Shown here: in pieces, positions 1 to 7,912 of the stretch
How positions within the stretch are numbered: position 1 is the first letter of the stretch
How the letters are laid out: each line of letters opens with the position of its first letter
From: Candidatus Colwelliibacteriota bacterium
GTDB taxonomy: Bacteria > Patescibacteriota > Minisyncoccia > UBA6257 > Colwellbacteraceae
Direction of reading: 5' to 3'
Assembly (NCBI GenBank): GCA_014874305.1
Contig: JACWAO010000103.1
Span: 1-15,086, forward strand
DNA length: 15,086 bases
Program-made: the position numbers and the translations under genes
Notes under the pieces: generated by a model
What the model was told of the DNA's origin: nothing
Databases searched by the model: none
What the model saw: only the letters and a program-made list of their open reading frames with translations

Positions 1-1
1 C

Positions 2-1255
2 CGCTACCACGCCGACCTGCACAACCCTATAGTTAAGGAGCATTTTTTGCCGTTTTCCATCCTTTTCCTCCTGTGGCTTCTCGCCTTCTTCGTTGTCGGG
101 CTTTATGACCTGAGACTCTTAAGGAACGGCATAACCCTCCTTAAGATGATGGTTATAGCCATAGTGAGCGGCGTGCTCCTTTCCGTTATATTCTTCTACC
201 TCACTCCTTTTGCGGGCATAACGCCTAAAACAAATCTAGTCGTCTTTGTGATAATCTTTTCCGCCATAGAGCTGCCCCTGCGGCAATTTATCGTATCAAG
301 AATCGGAGTAAAGGACGCGCAGGTTAGAACGGTGCTTGTCGCTAAAAAAGACGTAATCCAAAAAATATCCAAAGCCCTCGCGGTTAATCCCCAGCTTGGG
401 TACAAAATGGAGCAAGGATTCGAGGAAGAAAGCGCGGATATGAAAAGCGTGATTGCTGCTACTAAAGAGAGCGGAGCGGACCTGCTGGTTATCCCGCGCG
501 AATTTCTTTCAAAGAACGAAGCCAAAGCGGAGCTGTACCGCCTCCTGGCCGACGGGCTGACGGTTTATACCATAACGGATTTTTGCGAGCTTGTTTTCCA
601 GTTTATTCCCCTGGACGACCTGGACGAAAGCTGGTTCATAGAGCACTCCATAGGTGAAAGCAAGTTTTACGATCGCCTTAAAAGATTCTTTGAAGCGGTA
701 TTCGCCCTGTTGCTGGCCATAGCCCTTCTGCCAATCGGAGCCTTGATTGCAGTAATCATCGCTGTCTCCTCCGCAGGGCCGGTTTTATTCACACAACCCA
801 GAACAGGATTCGGGTGGAAAAAATTTACCATATTCAAGTTCCGCACGATGCGCCACAAGTCGGGGGGGCCCAACTGGACGATCGATAACGACTCGCGGAT
901 TACCGGATTCGGAAAATTATTGAGACACACTCATTTAGACGAACTGCCCCAGCTTATAAACATAATAAAAGGAGAGGCGTCCTTTGTCGGACCAAGGCCG
1001 GAAAGGCTGGAGCTTGCCTCGCTATACGATAAGCAAGTCCCCTACTATCACATAAGGCAGAGGGTTCTCCCTGGAATAACCGGCTGGGCGCAGATAAATT
1101 ACAAACCAAGTTCTTCGGTGGAAGACGCGGCGACAAAGTTCGAGTATGATCTGTACTACCTCAAGAACAGATCCCTAGTGCTCGACCTGGCCATCGTTTT
1201 CAGAACCATTAAAAATGTCTTTACAACATCCATAAATGCCCAACAAACTAGCTAG
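2..1255 (+). CDS. Polyprenyl-phosphate sugar-phosphate transferase (bacterial sugar transferase family), 5' partial
   Basis: Membrane enzyme that would transfer a sugar-1-phosphate from an NDP-sugar to undecaprenyl phosphate, the first step of glycan assembly. The frame is open to the left edge, so the TTG at 47 is not a real start; 417 residues are visible. By eye there are three hydrophobic N-terminal segments (about 16-37, 44-67, 79-101), a central Rossmann-like region (about 105-220), another membrane segment (about 228-257), then the catalytic domain. The catalytic domain shows FKFRTM (278-283), the Asp-Glu pair in LDELPQL (312-318), VGPRPE (329-334) and PGITGWAQIN (357-366). This is the WbaP/WcaJ-type architecture with the PF02397 core. 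The substrate sugar cannot be read from sequence. The catalytic domain contains a run of seven G (862-868). Its last 20 bases overlap the flippase gene, suggesting co-transcription and translational coupling. Confidence 0.93.
   Translation, partial: RYHADLHNPIVKEHFLPFSILFLLWLLAFFVVGLYDLRLLRNGITLLKMMVIAIVSGVLLSVIFFYLTPFAGITPKTNLVVFVIIFSAIELPLRQFIVSRIGVKDAQVRTVLVAKKDVIQKISKALAVNPQLGYKMEQGFEEESADMKSVIAATKESGADLLVIPREFLSKNEAKAELYRLLADGLTVYTITDFCELVFQFIPLDDLDESWFIEHSIGESKFYDRLKRFFEAVFALLLAIALLPIGALIAVIIAVSSAGPVLFTQPRTGFGWKKFTIFKFRTMRHKSGGPNWTIDNDSRITGFGKLLRHTHLDELPQLINIIKGEASFVGPRPERLELASLYDKQVPYYHIRQRVLPGITGWAQINYKPSSSVEDAATKFEYDLYYLKNRSLVLDLAIVFRTIKNVFTTSINAQQTS
862..868 (+). repeat. G7 homopolymer inside the sugar-transferase gene
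   Basis: Seven consecutive G encode the Gly-Gly of SGGP within the catalytic domain. A one-base slip would abolish the catalytic Asp-Glu and VGPRPE motifs downstream. Seven is short for a contingency tract, so phase variation is only a possibility. Confidence 0.35.
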
Positions 1256-2711
1256 CTTACTTTTACACAACCGCTCCACATCGCAAACCGTGGCAAAAAA
1301 TACATTTTGGCTGATGGTAGGAGAGGTTGCCCACTCTCTTCGATTCGTCGTTGCTATATACGCCGCCAGGGCGCTTGGAGCATCTAATTGGGGTGTCTTT
1401 GCCTACGCGGTAACAATGGCGGGCATGTTCACAATAATATCCGATCTCGGAATAAGCGGGGTTTTGAACCGCGAAGTGGCAAGAAACCCAGAGAATCACG
1501 CGAAATATCTTTCGACATCGTTTTTCTTAAAAATCTTCCTTATAGCAGTAAGCATAGGAGTCATCTTTTTAACAGCTCCTGTTTTGTTAAACGTAGACGG
1601 AGTTGGGTCGTTTATCGGAATAATATGCGTCTTGCTGGCTTTTGACAGTATGCGCGATTTTTTCTTTGCTATTGTCCGCGCCAAGGAAAAAATGGAGCAG
1701 GAAGCTGTGGTGAAAGCAGTAACCAATATTGGTATATTGGTTTTAGGAATAGGATTTTTATTAATTTCCCCTACCCCGAAAGCTTTAGCTTGGGCTTATG
1801 TTGTGGGAAGCGGAGCTGGACTCATTACTGGAATTTGGTTTCTTAAAAGGCATCTTATCAACTTTATATCCAACTTCTCCAAAAATCTGATATGGCCGAT
1901 TTTTAGCGCGGCCTGGCCTTTGGCGATGGTGGCGTTACTAAGCAGTTTAATGATTAATATGGACACCGTAATAATCGGGCACTTCCGCAGCGCCGCGGAG
2001 ATCGGTTTCTACGCCGCCGCCCAAAGACCCGTCCAGCTTTTCTACACAATAGCCGCCCTTATCTCCTCAGCCGTCTTTCCGGCCCTTGCTAGGTTCGCCA
2101 AACAAGACGGGGAAAAATTCAGAAGTACGCTGGAAAAAACCATAGCGGCATTGTTCGCGATAGGACTCCCTCTTACGGTCGGTGGGATAATATTAGGGAA
2201 AGAGGTGGTGCAAGTGCTTTTTGGATCGCAATATTTACCAGGAACATTCACGTTTCAACTCCTCTTAGTGACGGTAATCATCACCTTCCTCTATGGAGTG
2301 TTGGTAAACGGGATATTTTCATACGACAAACAAAAGATTTTCTCCTGGGCAATACTCTCCGGAGTCCTTGTTAACTTAATACTAGACCTGATACTAATCC
2401 CAAGGTGGGGAATAGCCGGATCCGCGGTAGCCACAATAATAGCCCAGACTACGGTTACAATTCCGCTCTTTACGACAATGAGAAAGATTAATTATTTCCA
2501 AATATGGCCGAATATTAAAAAAATAGTTGCGGCCACAGCTATAATGGGAGTAGTTGCGCTGATCTTACATTTATTGGCGGTTAACTTTTTTATAAACTTG
2601 CCAATAGATATAGGTATATATATAGCAATGTTATTTGCCCTTAAGGAACCGCTAACAAGATATGCATCTTCTATGCTTATCTCAGCTGGAGAAAAGGAGA
2701 ATGGATCATAA
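1236..2711 (+). CDS. wzx: Wzx-type polysaccharide/lipid-linked oligosaccharide flippase
   Basis: A 491-residue polytopic membrane protein of the MOP/polysaccharide-transporter superfamily, expected to flip undecaprenyl-diphosphate-linked glycan units across the cytoplasmic membrane. Family-like landmarks are RALGASNWGVFAYA (45-58), DLGISGVLNREVAR (70-83), the segment around DTVIIGHFRSAAEIGFY (243-259) and IPRWGIAGSAVAT (388-400). Roughly a dozen or more hydrophobic helices fill the chain, the usual size for the family. The ATG at 1236 is chosen because the N-terminus then matches family style; no Shine-Dalgarno is visible, and the start lies 20 bases inside the sugar-transferase gene. The stop overlaps the stop of the convergent glycosyltransferase gene by six bases (TAA against TGA). 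Its pairing with a sugar transferase and a polymerase-like gene indicates a Wzx/Wzy-type route. Confidence 0.9.
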   Translation: MPNKLASLLLHNRSTSQTVAKNTFWLMVGEVAHSLRFVVAIYAARALGASNWGVFAYAVTMAGMFTIISDLGISGVLNREVARNPENHAKYLSTSFFLKIFLIAVSIGVIFLTAPVLLNVDGVGSFIGIICVLLAFDSMRDFFFAIVRAKEKMEQEAVVKAVTNIGILVLGIGFLLISPTPKALAWAYVVGSGAGLITGIWFLKRHLINFISNFSKNLIWPIFSAAWPLAMVALLSSLMINMDTVIIGHFRSAAEIGFYAAAQRPVQLFYTIAALISSAVFPALARFAKQDGEKFRSTLEKTIAALFAIGLPLTVGGIILGKEVVQVLFGSQYLPGTFTFQLLLVTVIITFLYGVLVNGIFSYDKQKIFSWAILSGVLVNLILDLILIPRWGIAGSAVATIIAQTTVTIPLFTTMRKINYFQIWPNIKKIVAATAIMGVVALILHLLAVNFFINLPIDIGIYIAMLFALKEPLTRYASSMLISAGEKENGS

Positions 2712-3824
2712 ACCTAAAAAATCTAAATACTCCGAACGAGTTTTTTTAATATCTATAAATGAAGAGTTGGCGTCAAGCCATCTGTCCGTCTTGTTTCTTG
2801 CCGCTTGAAGAAAAGCTTTATCTGTAAGCAAGGAATAAAGCTTGTTCGCAAGGTCGTCTGCATCCCCTGTTTTAAATAAAATTCCGTTTACGCCGTCCCT
2901 TATGGTTTCTTTTATTGCCGGCAGATTAGAAGCCACTATGACTTTTCGAGCAGCTAAGGCTTCCGCGACAGTTAAGCCAAACCCTTCTTCAAGAGAAGGC
3001 ATCACAAAGACATCCATACCCTTAAGGTACGCGATCGGGTCTCCGACAGCCCCTGTCCACAGCACGTTTTCTAACCCAGCTCTCACCGCTTGAAGCTTGA
3101 GTTCCTTTTCCTCACCACCCCCTCCTACTATCACCACGCTAGGCTCCCGTCCTTTTCTTTTCAACGCCACCAAGGCCGCCACGAGAACACCGTATCCTTT
3201 TTCTGACTCCAATCTCCCAACACTTCCTATAATGGGATTAGCAGTATCTAATGGCTTAGAGGCCGTAGCGAACCTTGTAACATCCACGCCATTTTTAATA
3301 ACCTTCACCATCTCCTTTGGAACCGAAAAATACTCTGTTAAAAAACCCGCGACAGTATTGGAGATAGCAATAAAACCAGTGGCTTTTTTAATACAAAGCC
3401 CCATTTTTATAAGCTTCCTGAGGCCGGATAATTTATACACGTCATGCTGTATAACAATGCGTCTTTTTATGCCTAGTATATACGCAACAGATATCCCGAT
3501 AACGTCAGCGTGATATAAAGACGTTACAACGACATCCGGTTTTTCTTTATAAAGATGCGCAACAACTCTAACAAGTACGAGCGGCAATGAAATCACCCAC
3601 AGAACTTTGCCGATAATATTTTGATAGCTTTCAACTCGCCCGGCTAAAAAGACCGGAGCGTGTTTCCGGAAATTTTCAAGCATTATTCCCCCGCCAACAA
3701 CCGCCAAGACACCAACGCTAAACTTATCCGAGTCGAATGAGGGAACTAGGTCGCAAATAAGCTTTTCTACCCCTCCGGGATAGAAATTATTTAGTATAAA
3801 TATAATTTTTTTCTTTTTATTCAT
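2706..3824 (-). CDS. GT4-family glycosyltransferase (GT-B fold)
   Basis: A 372-residue cytosolic or membrane-peripheral glycosyltransferase predicted to add one sugar to the growing lipid-linked glycan. From the chosen ATG at 3824 it shows the N-terminal GT4 loop FYPGGVEK (14-21), NGVDVTRF (178-185), the nucleotide-sugar domain entry SVGRLESEKG (201-210) and the EX7E donor-binding motif, Glu280 and Glu288, in EEGFGLTVAEALA. These are standard for the RfaB-like GT4 group. An in-frame ATG at 3875 would add 17 unconvincing residues, so the ATG giving MNKKKKIIFILNN is preferred. There is no clear Shine-Dalgarno. The gene is transcribed alone, divergently from the next glycosyltransferase, and its stop overlaps the flippase stop. 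Donor and acceptor are unknown. Confidence 0.9.
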   Translation of the reverse strand: MNKKKKIIFILNNFYPGGVEKLICDLVPSFDSDKFSVGVLAVVGGGIMLENFRKHAPVFLAGRVESYQNIIGKVLWVISLPLVLVRVVAHLYKEKPDVVVTSLYHADVIGISVAYILGIKRRIVIQHDVYKLSGLRKLIKMGLCIKKATGFIAISNTVAGFLTEYFSVPKEMVKVIKNGVDVTRFATASKPLDTANPIIGSVGRLESEKGYGVLVAALVALKRKGREPSVVIVGGGGEEKELKLQAVRAGLENVLWTGAVGDPIAYLKGMDVFVMPSLEEGFGLTVAEALAARKVIVASNLPAIKETIRDGVNGILFKTGDADDLANKLYSLLTDKAFLQAARNKTDRWLDANSSFIDIKKTRSEYLDFLGL

Positions 3825-3892
3825 CGTCGGACAAGATATGCGGCTTTTACCGCTACGCCATAAATATGCTAACATAGCTGCACATTATAGTC
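3825..3892. promoter_or_regulatory. Divergent intergenic promoter region between two glycosyltransferase genes
   Basis: This 68-base gap is the only space for the promoters of both flanking genes. On the minus strand a perfect TATAAT lies at 3889-3884, which would give a leader of about 50 bases for the leftward gene; its -35 is poor, being only T-rich sequence inside the rightward gene. For the rightward gene only weak -10 candidates are visible (TATGCT 3865-3870, TAACAT 3870-3875). Neither start has a Shine-Dalgarno sequence. Confidence 0.35.
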
Positions 3893-5158
3893 ATGAATTC
3901 AAACAAAAAAACCTTATTTATTTCGTCGTATGCGCCTCCGGCAATAGGGGGGCCGCAGAATTTATATACCCTACTTCGCGATTTTCCAGACACGTCTTAC
4001 GCGATCCTGACTAGTTTCTATAATATAGACAACCTCTCAGCCCAGAAAGGGTTGTGGCTCCCGGGAAGATATTTTTTCTATGATAATCCAAAAGGCACCA
4101 AAGAAGAACGCCAAAATTCAACTGAGAATACATACCAAAAAACCAATCTCCTTCAAAAAGTTAAGCTTGCTGTAAAGAGAATAAGTTGGCTTAAGGCTAT
4201 TCTCGGTACGCCAATCATATTTTTGCAGACACTGATGATATTAAGAAACGGGCCTAAAACGGCTAAAGGATTCGGAGCTGACAACATAGTAGCCGTGTCC
4301 GACTACGGACCGGCTATGATCGGAGGATACCTAACGCACAAAAAAACCGGAAAACCATTAATTCTTTTTATGTTCGATTTATATAAAGGGAACTACCTTC
4401 CTTTTCCTGGAGGGATCTTGGCCAACATATTTGAACCGAAAATTTTTAATAGCGCGAAAAAAATAATAGTTACTAACGAAGGAACAAGGGATTTTTACGC
4501 TAAACGGTACGGCAAAAATATCCGCGATAAAATAATGGTGATACACAATTCGGTTTTTTCAGATAAATATGAGGCACGCACAACGACAAAAGACAAGCTA
4601 CAACCTCCGTACTCTATAGTTTTTACCGGCCGGGTTTATTGGCCGCAGATAAGAAGCCTAAAAAACGTGATAGAAGCGGTAAAAACCATCAACCTAGACA
4701 TTGTTTTTTCCATTTATTCCCCCAACCCTAAGGAGTACTTGGCTAAAATAGGGATAACAGAAGAGCCAAAAGTAAAAATAGATTCAGCGCCACCGGACAA
4801 GATGCCGGAAATACAGGGATCAGCGGATATACTACTCCTTCCCCTCTCGTGGCACACCAAGAGCCAGCAAATAATAGATACGGCTACACCTGGGAAGCTA
4901 ACTGATTATCTTATCGCCGGGAAACCGATGCTCATTCACGCACCACCTTCTACCTTCCTGGTTAAATACGCAAAAGAAAACAATTTCGCGGCCATTGTAG
5001 ATACCGAAGACAAAAACCAGCTAAAAGAAACCGTAAAGAGATTACTAACGGATTCTCATTGGAGAGAAACTTTAGTGAAAAACGCCAAAGACACATTTTA
5101 CAAAAATCACAGCGCTAAAATCAATATGGAAAAATTAGAGCATGTACTTAAAGCCTAA
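3893..5158 (+). CDS. GT-B glycosyltransferase, GT4-like but divergent
   Basis: A 421-residue protein with GT-B glycosyltransferase features, probably adding a sugar during repeat-unit assembly. It has an N-terminal glycine loop APPAIGGPQN (14-23), a second-domain entry IVFTGRVYWPQIRSL (242-256), the ADILLLPLSW strand (311-320) and the segment TPGKLTDYLIAGKPML (332-347). That last segment is typical of GT4 proteins with a P-x-K-x-x-(E/D)-Y donor-site motif in place of a classical EX7E. The ATG at 3893 gives a sensible beta-strand start (KKTLFISSY) but has no visible Shine-Dalgarno. A G6 run (3947-3952) encodes the Gly-Gly of the N-terminal loop. The stop shares bases with the stop of the convergent GT2 gene (CTAA read as TAA and TAG). 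The linkage made is unknown. Confidence 0.85.
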   Translation: MNSNKKTLFISSYAPPAIGGPQNLYTLLRDFPDTSYAILTSFYNIDNLSAQKGLWLPGRYFFYDNPKGTKEERQNSTENTYQKTNLLQKVKLAVKRISWLKAILGTPIIFLQTLMILRNGPKTAKGFGADNIVAVSDYGPAMIGGYLTHKKTGKPLILFMFDLYKGNYLPFPGGILANIFEPKIFNSAKKIIVTNEGTRDFYAKRYGKNIRDKIMVIHNSVFSDKYEARTTTKDKLQPPYSIVFTGRVYWPQIRSLKNVIEAVKTINLDIVFSIYSPNPKEYLAKIGITEEPKVKIDSAPPDKMPEIQGSADILLLPLSWHTKSQQIIDTATPGKLTDYLIAGKPMLIHAPPSTFLVKYAKENNFAAIVDTEDKNQLKETVKRLLTDSHWRETLVKNAKDTFYKNHSAKINMEKLEHVLKA

Positions 5159-6075
5159 AATCCTTTTAAGAGATTAAAATAATTTAAAAGCCTCATGCGA
5201 TTATTTGTATTTTTTATGGATAGAGGTGATAAAATTACCAATAACAACAAACTGTTTGTAAATACAAAAAATTTATACAAAAGATAATAAGCATGGTGAT
5301 TATAAAGCTTAATATATAAGAACTCAGCTCTTTTCGCCCTTAAAAAATTTTTTATTGATTTCTCGATGTGGCTAGGAAAATTATTAGTATGTACTATTTT
5401 TACGTTAGATAAGGCTACACCCCCCCCGAAGGAAACCCGAACCCGTTTACAGAATTCAACATCGCTAAACTCCATCGGAAAGTCATTATTAAATATAACC
5501 TTGTTAAAAACCTCTTTTCTAAACAGAGTTACGCCTGTAGGAACCCAGTCGACTATTTTAAACAACTTACTATCCTTATTGTTTCTTCTAAGCTTATTCC
5601 TAATTTTATGTATTACTACTGCCGGTAAACTCTCCCGTAAGATGAAGTTTAAGATTCCCGGAAAAAACAACTTAGCGGCATCTGTTTGTGCGCTCCCATC
5701 CGGATAAACAGCCCGACACCCAACAACCACGATCTCCGGATAATTATCAAGAATAGACGTTAATTTATTTAGAGTCTCTGGATCAACTATCTCCGTATCG
5801 TTGTTAAGTAAAAATAAATATTTTGAATCATTATATGAAGAATTTTTTATTCCAAAATTAGTTCCACCGGAATATTTTTGATTCTCCGAGTTAATTAGAT
5901 ACTCATAATCCGGAAATTCGCTTTTCAGCCGCTTAATTGAATCATCTTTGGAATGATTATCGACAACGGTTACCTTAAAATTGTCATAATTTAAATTACG
6001 GGAGGAAAGTAAAAGTTTTTTCGTATCATTGTAATTATTCCAGGTTAGAACTTGAACGGAAACTAAATTACTCAT
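5155..6075 (-). CDS. GT2-family glycosyltransferase (rhamnosyltransferase-like)
   Basis: A 306-residue GT-A glycosyltransferase, last gene of the long minus-strand operon. Visible motifs are VQVLTWNNYNDT (7-18), VVDNHSKDDS (37-46), the QKYSGGTNFGI loop (66-76), the metal-binding DXD equivalent in LLNNDTEI (89-96), GCRAVYPDG (119-127) and an acceptor-side acidic motif SDVEFC (204-209). This is the pattern of WbbL-like GT2 enzymes, several of which are rhamnosyltransferases; the donor here is not determined. One hydrophobic stretch near the C-terminus (about 269-287) suggests membrane association. The gene is strikingly AT-rich compared with the operon's promoter-proximal genes, yet contains a G8 tract encoding Gly217-219. 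Its start follows the methyltransferase stop by two bases and has the only textbook Shine-Dalgarno in the window. Confidence 0.9.
   Translation of the reverse strand: MSNLVSVQVLTWNNYNDTKKLLLSSRNLNYDNFKVTVVDNHSKDDSIKRLKSEFPDYEYLINSENQKYSGGTNFGIKNSSYNDSKYLFLLNNDTEIVDPETLNKLTSILDNYPEIVVVGCRAVYPDGSAQTDAAKLFFPGILNFILRESLPAVVIHKIRNKLRRNNKDSKLFKIVDWVPTGVTLFRKEVFNKVIFNNDFPMEFSDVEFCKRVRVSFGGGVALSNVKIVHTNNFPSHIEKSIKNFLRAKRAEFLYIKLYNHHAYYLLYKFFVFTNSLLLLVILSPLSIKNTNNRMRLLNYFNLLKGF
5420..5427 (-). repeat. G8 homopolymer (coding strand) inside the GT2 gene
   Basis: Eight consecutive C on the plus strand read as eight G in the gene, encoding three glycines (about residues 217-219). A slip would remove or scramble the last quarter of the protein. 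The tract stands out in one of the most AT-rich genes of the window, which makes selection or mutational slippage worth testing. It could also be chance glycine codon choice. Confidence 0.45.
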
Positions 6076-6077
6076 AA

Positions 6078-6707
6078 TTATAGCTCCTTAACACAAAGTA
6101 TCTGCGCCGCAAATTTTGGGTTTCTTTTAGTAAATAATTGCGTTATATCTGAAACAATTTCCCAAAATATACGCGGCTTATATCTTACAAACGACCTCTC
6201 GCCGCGCAAGGGCTTAAAACCATTTATTCCCGTTATCTTATATCCTCTTTCCACCATTTCTTCCGGGGTCCATCCGGACCTGTGTACCTGCCAAGGATTT
6301 CCTTCATAAGGTTCTTGATTAATAAAGCCATTAGGGGTAAAAATGATAACTTTTTTTGAGGCGATCTTTTCCATTTTATCCAAAAGACTGTATCCGTCCG
6401 TTTTTTCAAGATGTTCTATAACATCTGAAGCTAAAACGCAGTCAACGGATTTTTCTCCAAACAATTTATCTATATCGAGAACATTGGCCTTAAAGTAATC
6501 CTCATGTATTCCTCGGGATCTGCTTTCTTCAATACTAGGCTCAAAAACATCAACCCCAGTAGAATGAATGTTTTTTGATAGGAACCTAACCGGAGAATTG
6601 GAGCCGCAACCGACATCCAGGAGCGTCGCGGACGATCCAACAACCGCCCTTAATTCTTGCGGATACGATAAAAATATTTTTCTATAAAGAAGTTTAAGAA
6701 ATCCCAT
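6078..6707 (-). CDS. Class I SAM-dependent methyltransferase
   Basis: A 209-residue Rossmann-fold methyltransferase. Motif I is DVGCGS (31-36), the acidic residue that usually binds the SAM ribose is in GVDVFEPS (51-58), the later core strand is ASDVIEHLEK (93-102), and FTPNGF (123-128) is the typical post-core loop. Its position between sugar-nucleotide and glycosyltransferase genes suggests O- or N-methylation of a sugar or a glycan end, but a lipid or small-molecule substrate cannot be excluded. The ATG at 6707 is preferred; a GTG two codons earlier (6713) is also possible. Either start lies inside the 3' end of the 2-epimerase gene (14 or 20 bases overlap), without a Shine-Dalgarno, which implies coupled translation. 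The downstream GT2 start is two bases beyond its stop. Confidence 0.88.
   Translation of the reverse strand: MGFLKLLYRKIFLSYPQELRAVVGSSATLLDVGCGSNSPVRFLSKNIHSTGVDVFEPSIEESRSRGIHEDYFKANVLDIDKLFGEKSVDCVLASDVIEHLEKTDGYSLLDKMEKIASKKVIIFTPNGFINQEPYEGNPWQVHRSGWTPEEMVERGYKITGINGFKPLRGERSFVRYKPRIFWEIVSDITQLFTKRNPKFAAQILCVKEL
6084..6089 (-). promoter_or_regulatory. Shine-Dalgarno AAGGAG for the GT2 gene
   Basis: AAGGAG lies eight bases before the ATG at 6075, inside the last codons of the methyltransferase gene (Lys-Glu of the terminal VKEL). It fixes the GT2 start and contrasts with the other starts in the window, which lack a comparable site. Confidence 0.75.
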
Positions 6708-7911
6708 ACGCACGCTTTACGAATTTATTGTCCCCTATAAACTTTTGACTACGCGATTCGGCAAAATATCCGTCTCGTATTTTATTTAGCAAGTCCTCAT
6801 GCGCCCGTTCGCTTGGACTCCCGTCCTCGGGATTTAGAATATTTCTGTCCCAATTAGTTTTCATCTCCCACCCTTTAACCATGGAGTTGTAGAGCGTCTC
6901 AACCCCTTCAAACCCCTCAAGAATCGTGGCCCCGGTCTCGATCGTCTCTGGTCGCTCCGTCGATCGGCGAGCGATAACGCACGGCGTGCCGACGATAAGC
7001 GTTTCTTCCTGGACCGTGCCGCTGTCCGAGACAACAAGTCTCGCGCTTTTTTCCAGTTTCAAGAAGTCGAAAAATCCCAAGGGTTTGGTCAAAATAAACC
7101 GCTCGTCCTCGATAAGATGATTTATGCCATACTTTTCGATATTAGCCCTCGTCCTCGGCATAAGCGGCCAGACTACCGGCAAGTTCTTCTCCTTAGCAAA
7201 ACGGAGAACATCCGTAATCTTGTTTTCCAGTATCTCCTTAGCAGAGACATTCTCCTCGCGGTGCAGCGTTACCAGGATATATTCTTTTTCCTTTATGCCT
7301 AAATCACTTAACACAGAACTCTCATCAGCCTTATGCCCGTACTCGTTAATCGGATCCATTATAATATTACCGATTACCTTCACTCGAAAATCCGGGATCC
7401 CCTCAGAAACCAAAATATCCTTATATCTCGGCAGATAGGAGTAAAGCGCGTCGGATAAGTGATCGATGACGATTCTGTTTTTCTCCTCCGGCATCCTCCA
7501 ATCAAAACTCCTTCCGCCAGCCTCAAGATGGATTACCGGTACGCCGGAACGCGAAACCGCGACCGAAGATAAAACGGTATTGGTGTCGCCCAGATACATA
7601 ATCGCGTCGGGCTTTATTTTCTCGATCATCTCGAACACCCTCTCGGAAAGTAAGCTAACTTGGTAAGCGTGTCCGGTTTTCCCGCTTTCTTTCAAATCCA
7701 ACCCGATACGCAAATCCATATCCGGCTGACGGATTCCGAACTCCATGAGGAAGGTTCCAAAAAGCTCGTCGTCGTAATGCTGTCCAGAATGAACAAGGAT
7801 ATGCTCCAGCTCACCCTTTTTCGTCGACTCATCAAGCAACCGAATCAACTTGTACATCCGAATATAGTCCGGACGGATTCCTAGTAAAGTGACTAGCTTG
7901 AACTTATTCAT
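6694..7911 (-). CDS. Non-hydrolysing UDP-N-acetylhexosamine 2-epimerase (WecB/FnlC superfamily)
   Basis: A 405-residue GT-B-like epimerase that would invert C2 of a UDP-N-acetylamino sugar. Landmarks are GIRPDYIRM (11-19), HSGQHYDDEL (42-51), GDTNT (108-112), HLEAGGRSFDWRMPEE (128-143), LHREEN (216-221), SDSGTVQEE (295-303) and ERPET (319-323). The Asp, two Glu and His that correspond by eye to the WecB catalytic set are present. Three details lean towards the FnlC/Cap5G/WbvD branch (6-deoxy-L-hexosamine substrates) over WecB: Arg where WecB has Lys after GTRPE, the F-D-x-R-x-P-E-E sequence, and HREEN. That assignment is tentative. The ATG at 7911 is one base after the preceding stop; a TTG at 7926 would add five residues and is less likely. 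The neighbouring reductase supports a shared pathway. Confidence 0.9.
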   Translation of the reverse strand: MNKFKLVTLLGIRPDYIRMYKLIRLLDESTKKGELEHILVHSGQHYDDELFGTFLMEFGIRQPDMDLRIGLDLKESGKTGHAYQVSLLSERVFEMIEKIKPDAIMYLGDTNTVLSSVAVSRSGVPVIHLEAGGRSFDWRMPEEKNRIVIDHLSDALYSYLPRYKDILVSEGIPDFRVKVIGNIIMDPINEYGHKADESSVLSDLGIKEKEYILVTLHREENVSAKEILENKITDVLRFAKEKNLPVVWPLMPRTRANIEKYGINHLIEDERFILTKPLGFFDFLKLEKSARLVVSDSGTVQEETLIVGTPCVIARRSTERPETIETGATILEGFEGVETLYNSMVKGWEMKTNWDRNILNPEDGSPSERAHEDLLNKIRDGYFAESRSQKFIGDNKFVKRAYGIS

Positions 7912-7912
7912 A

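Noticed and set aside
47..49. TTG at 47 as the start of the sugar transferase
   Set aside because: The frame is open to the left edge and the upstream residues continue the expected N-terminal family pattern, so the gene is truncated by the window.
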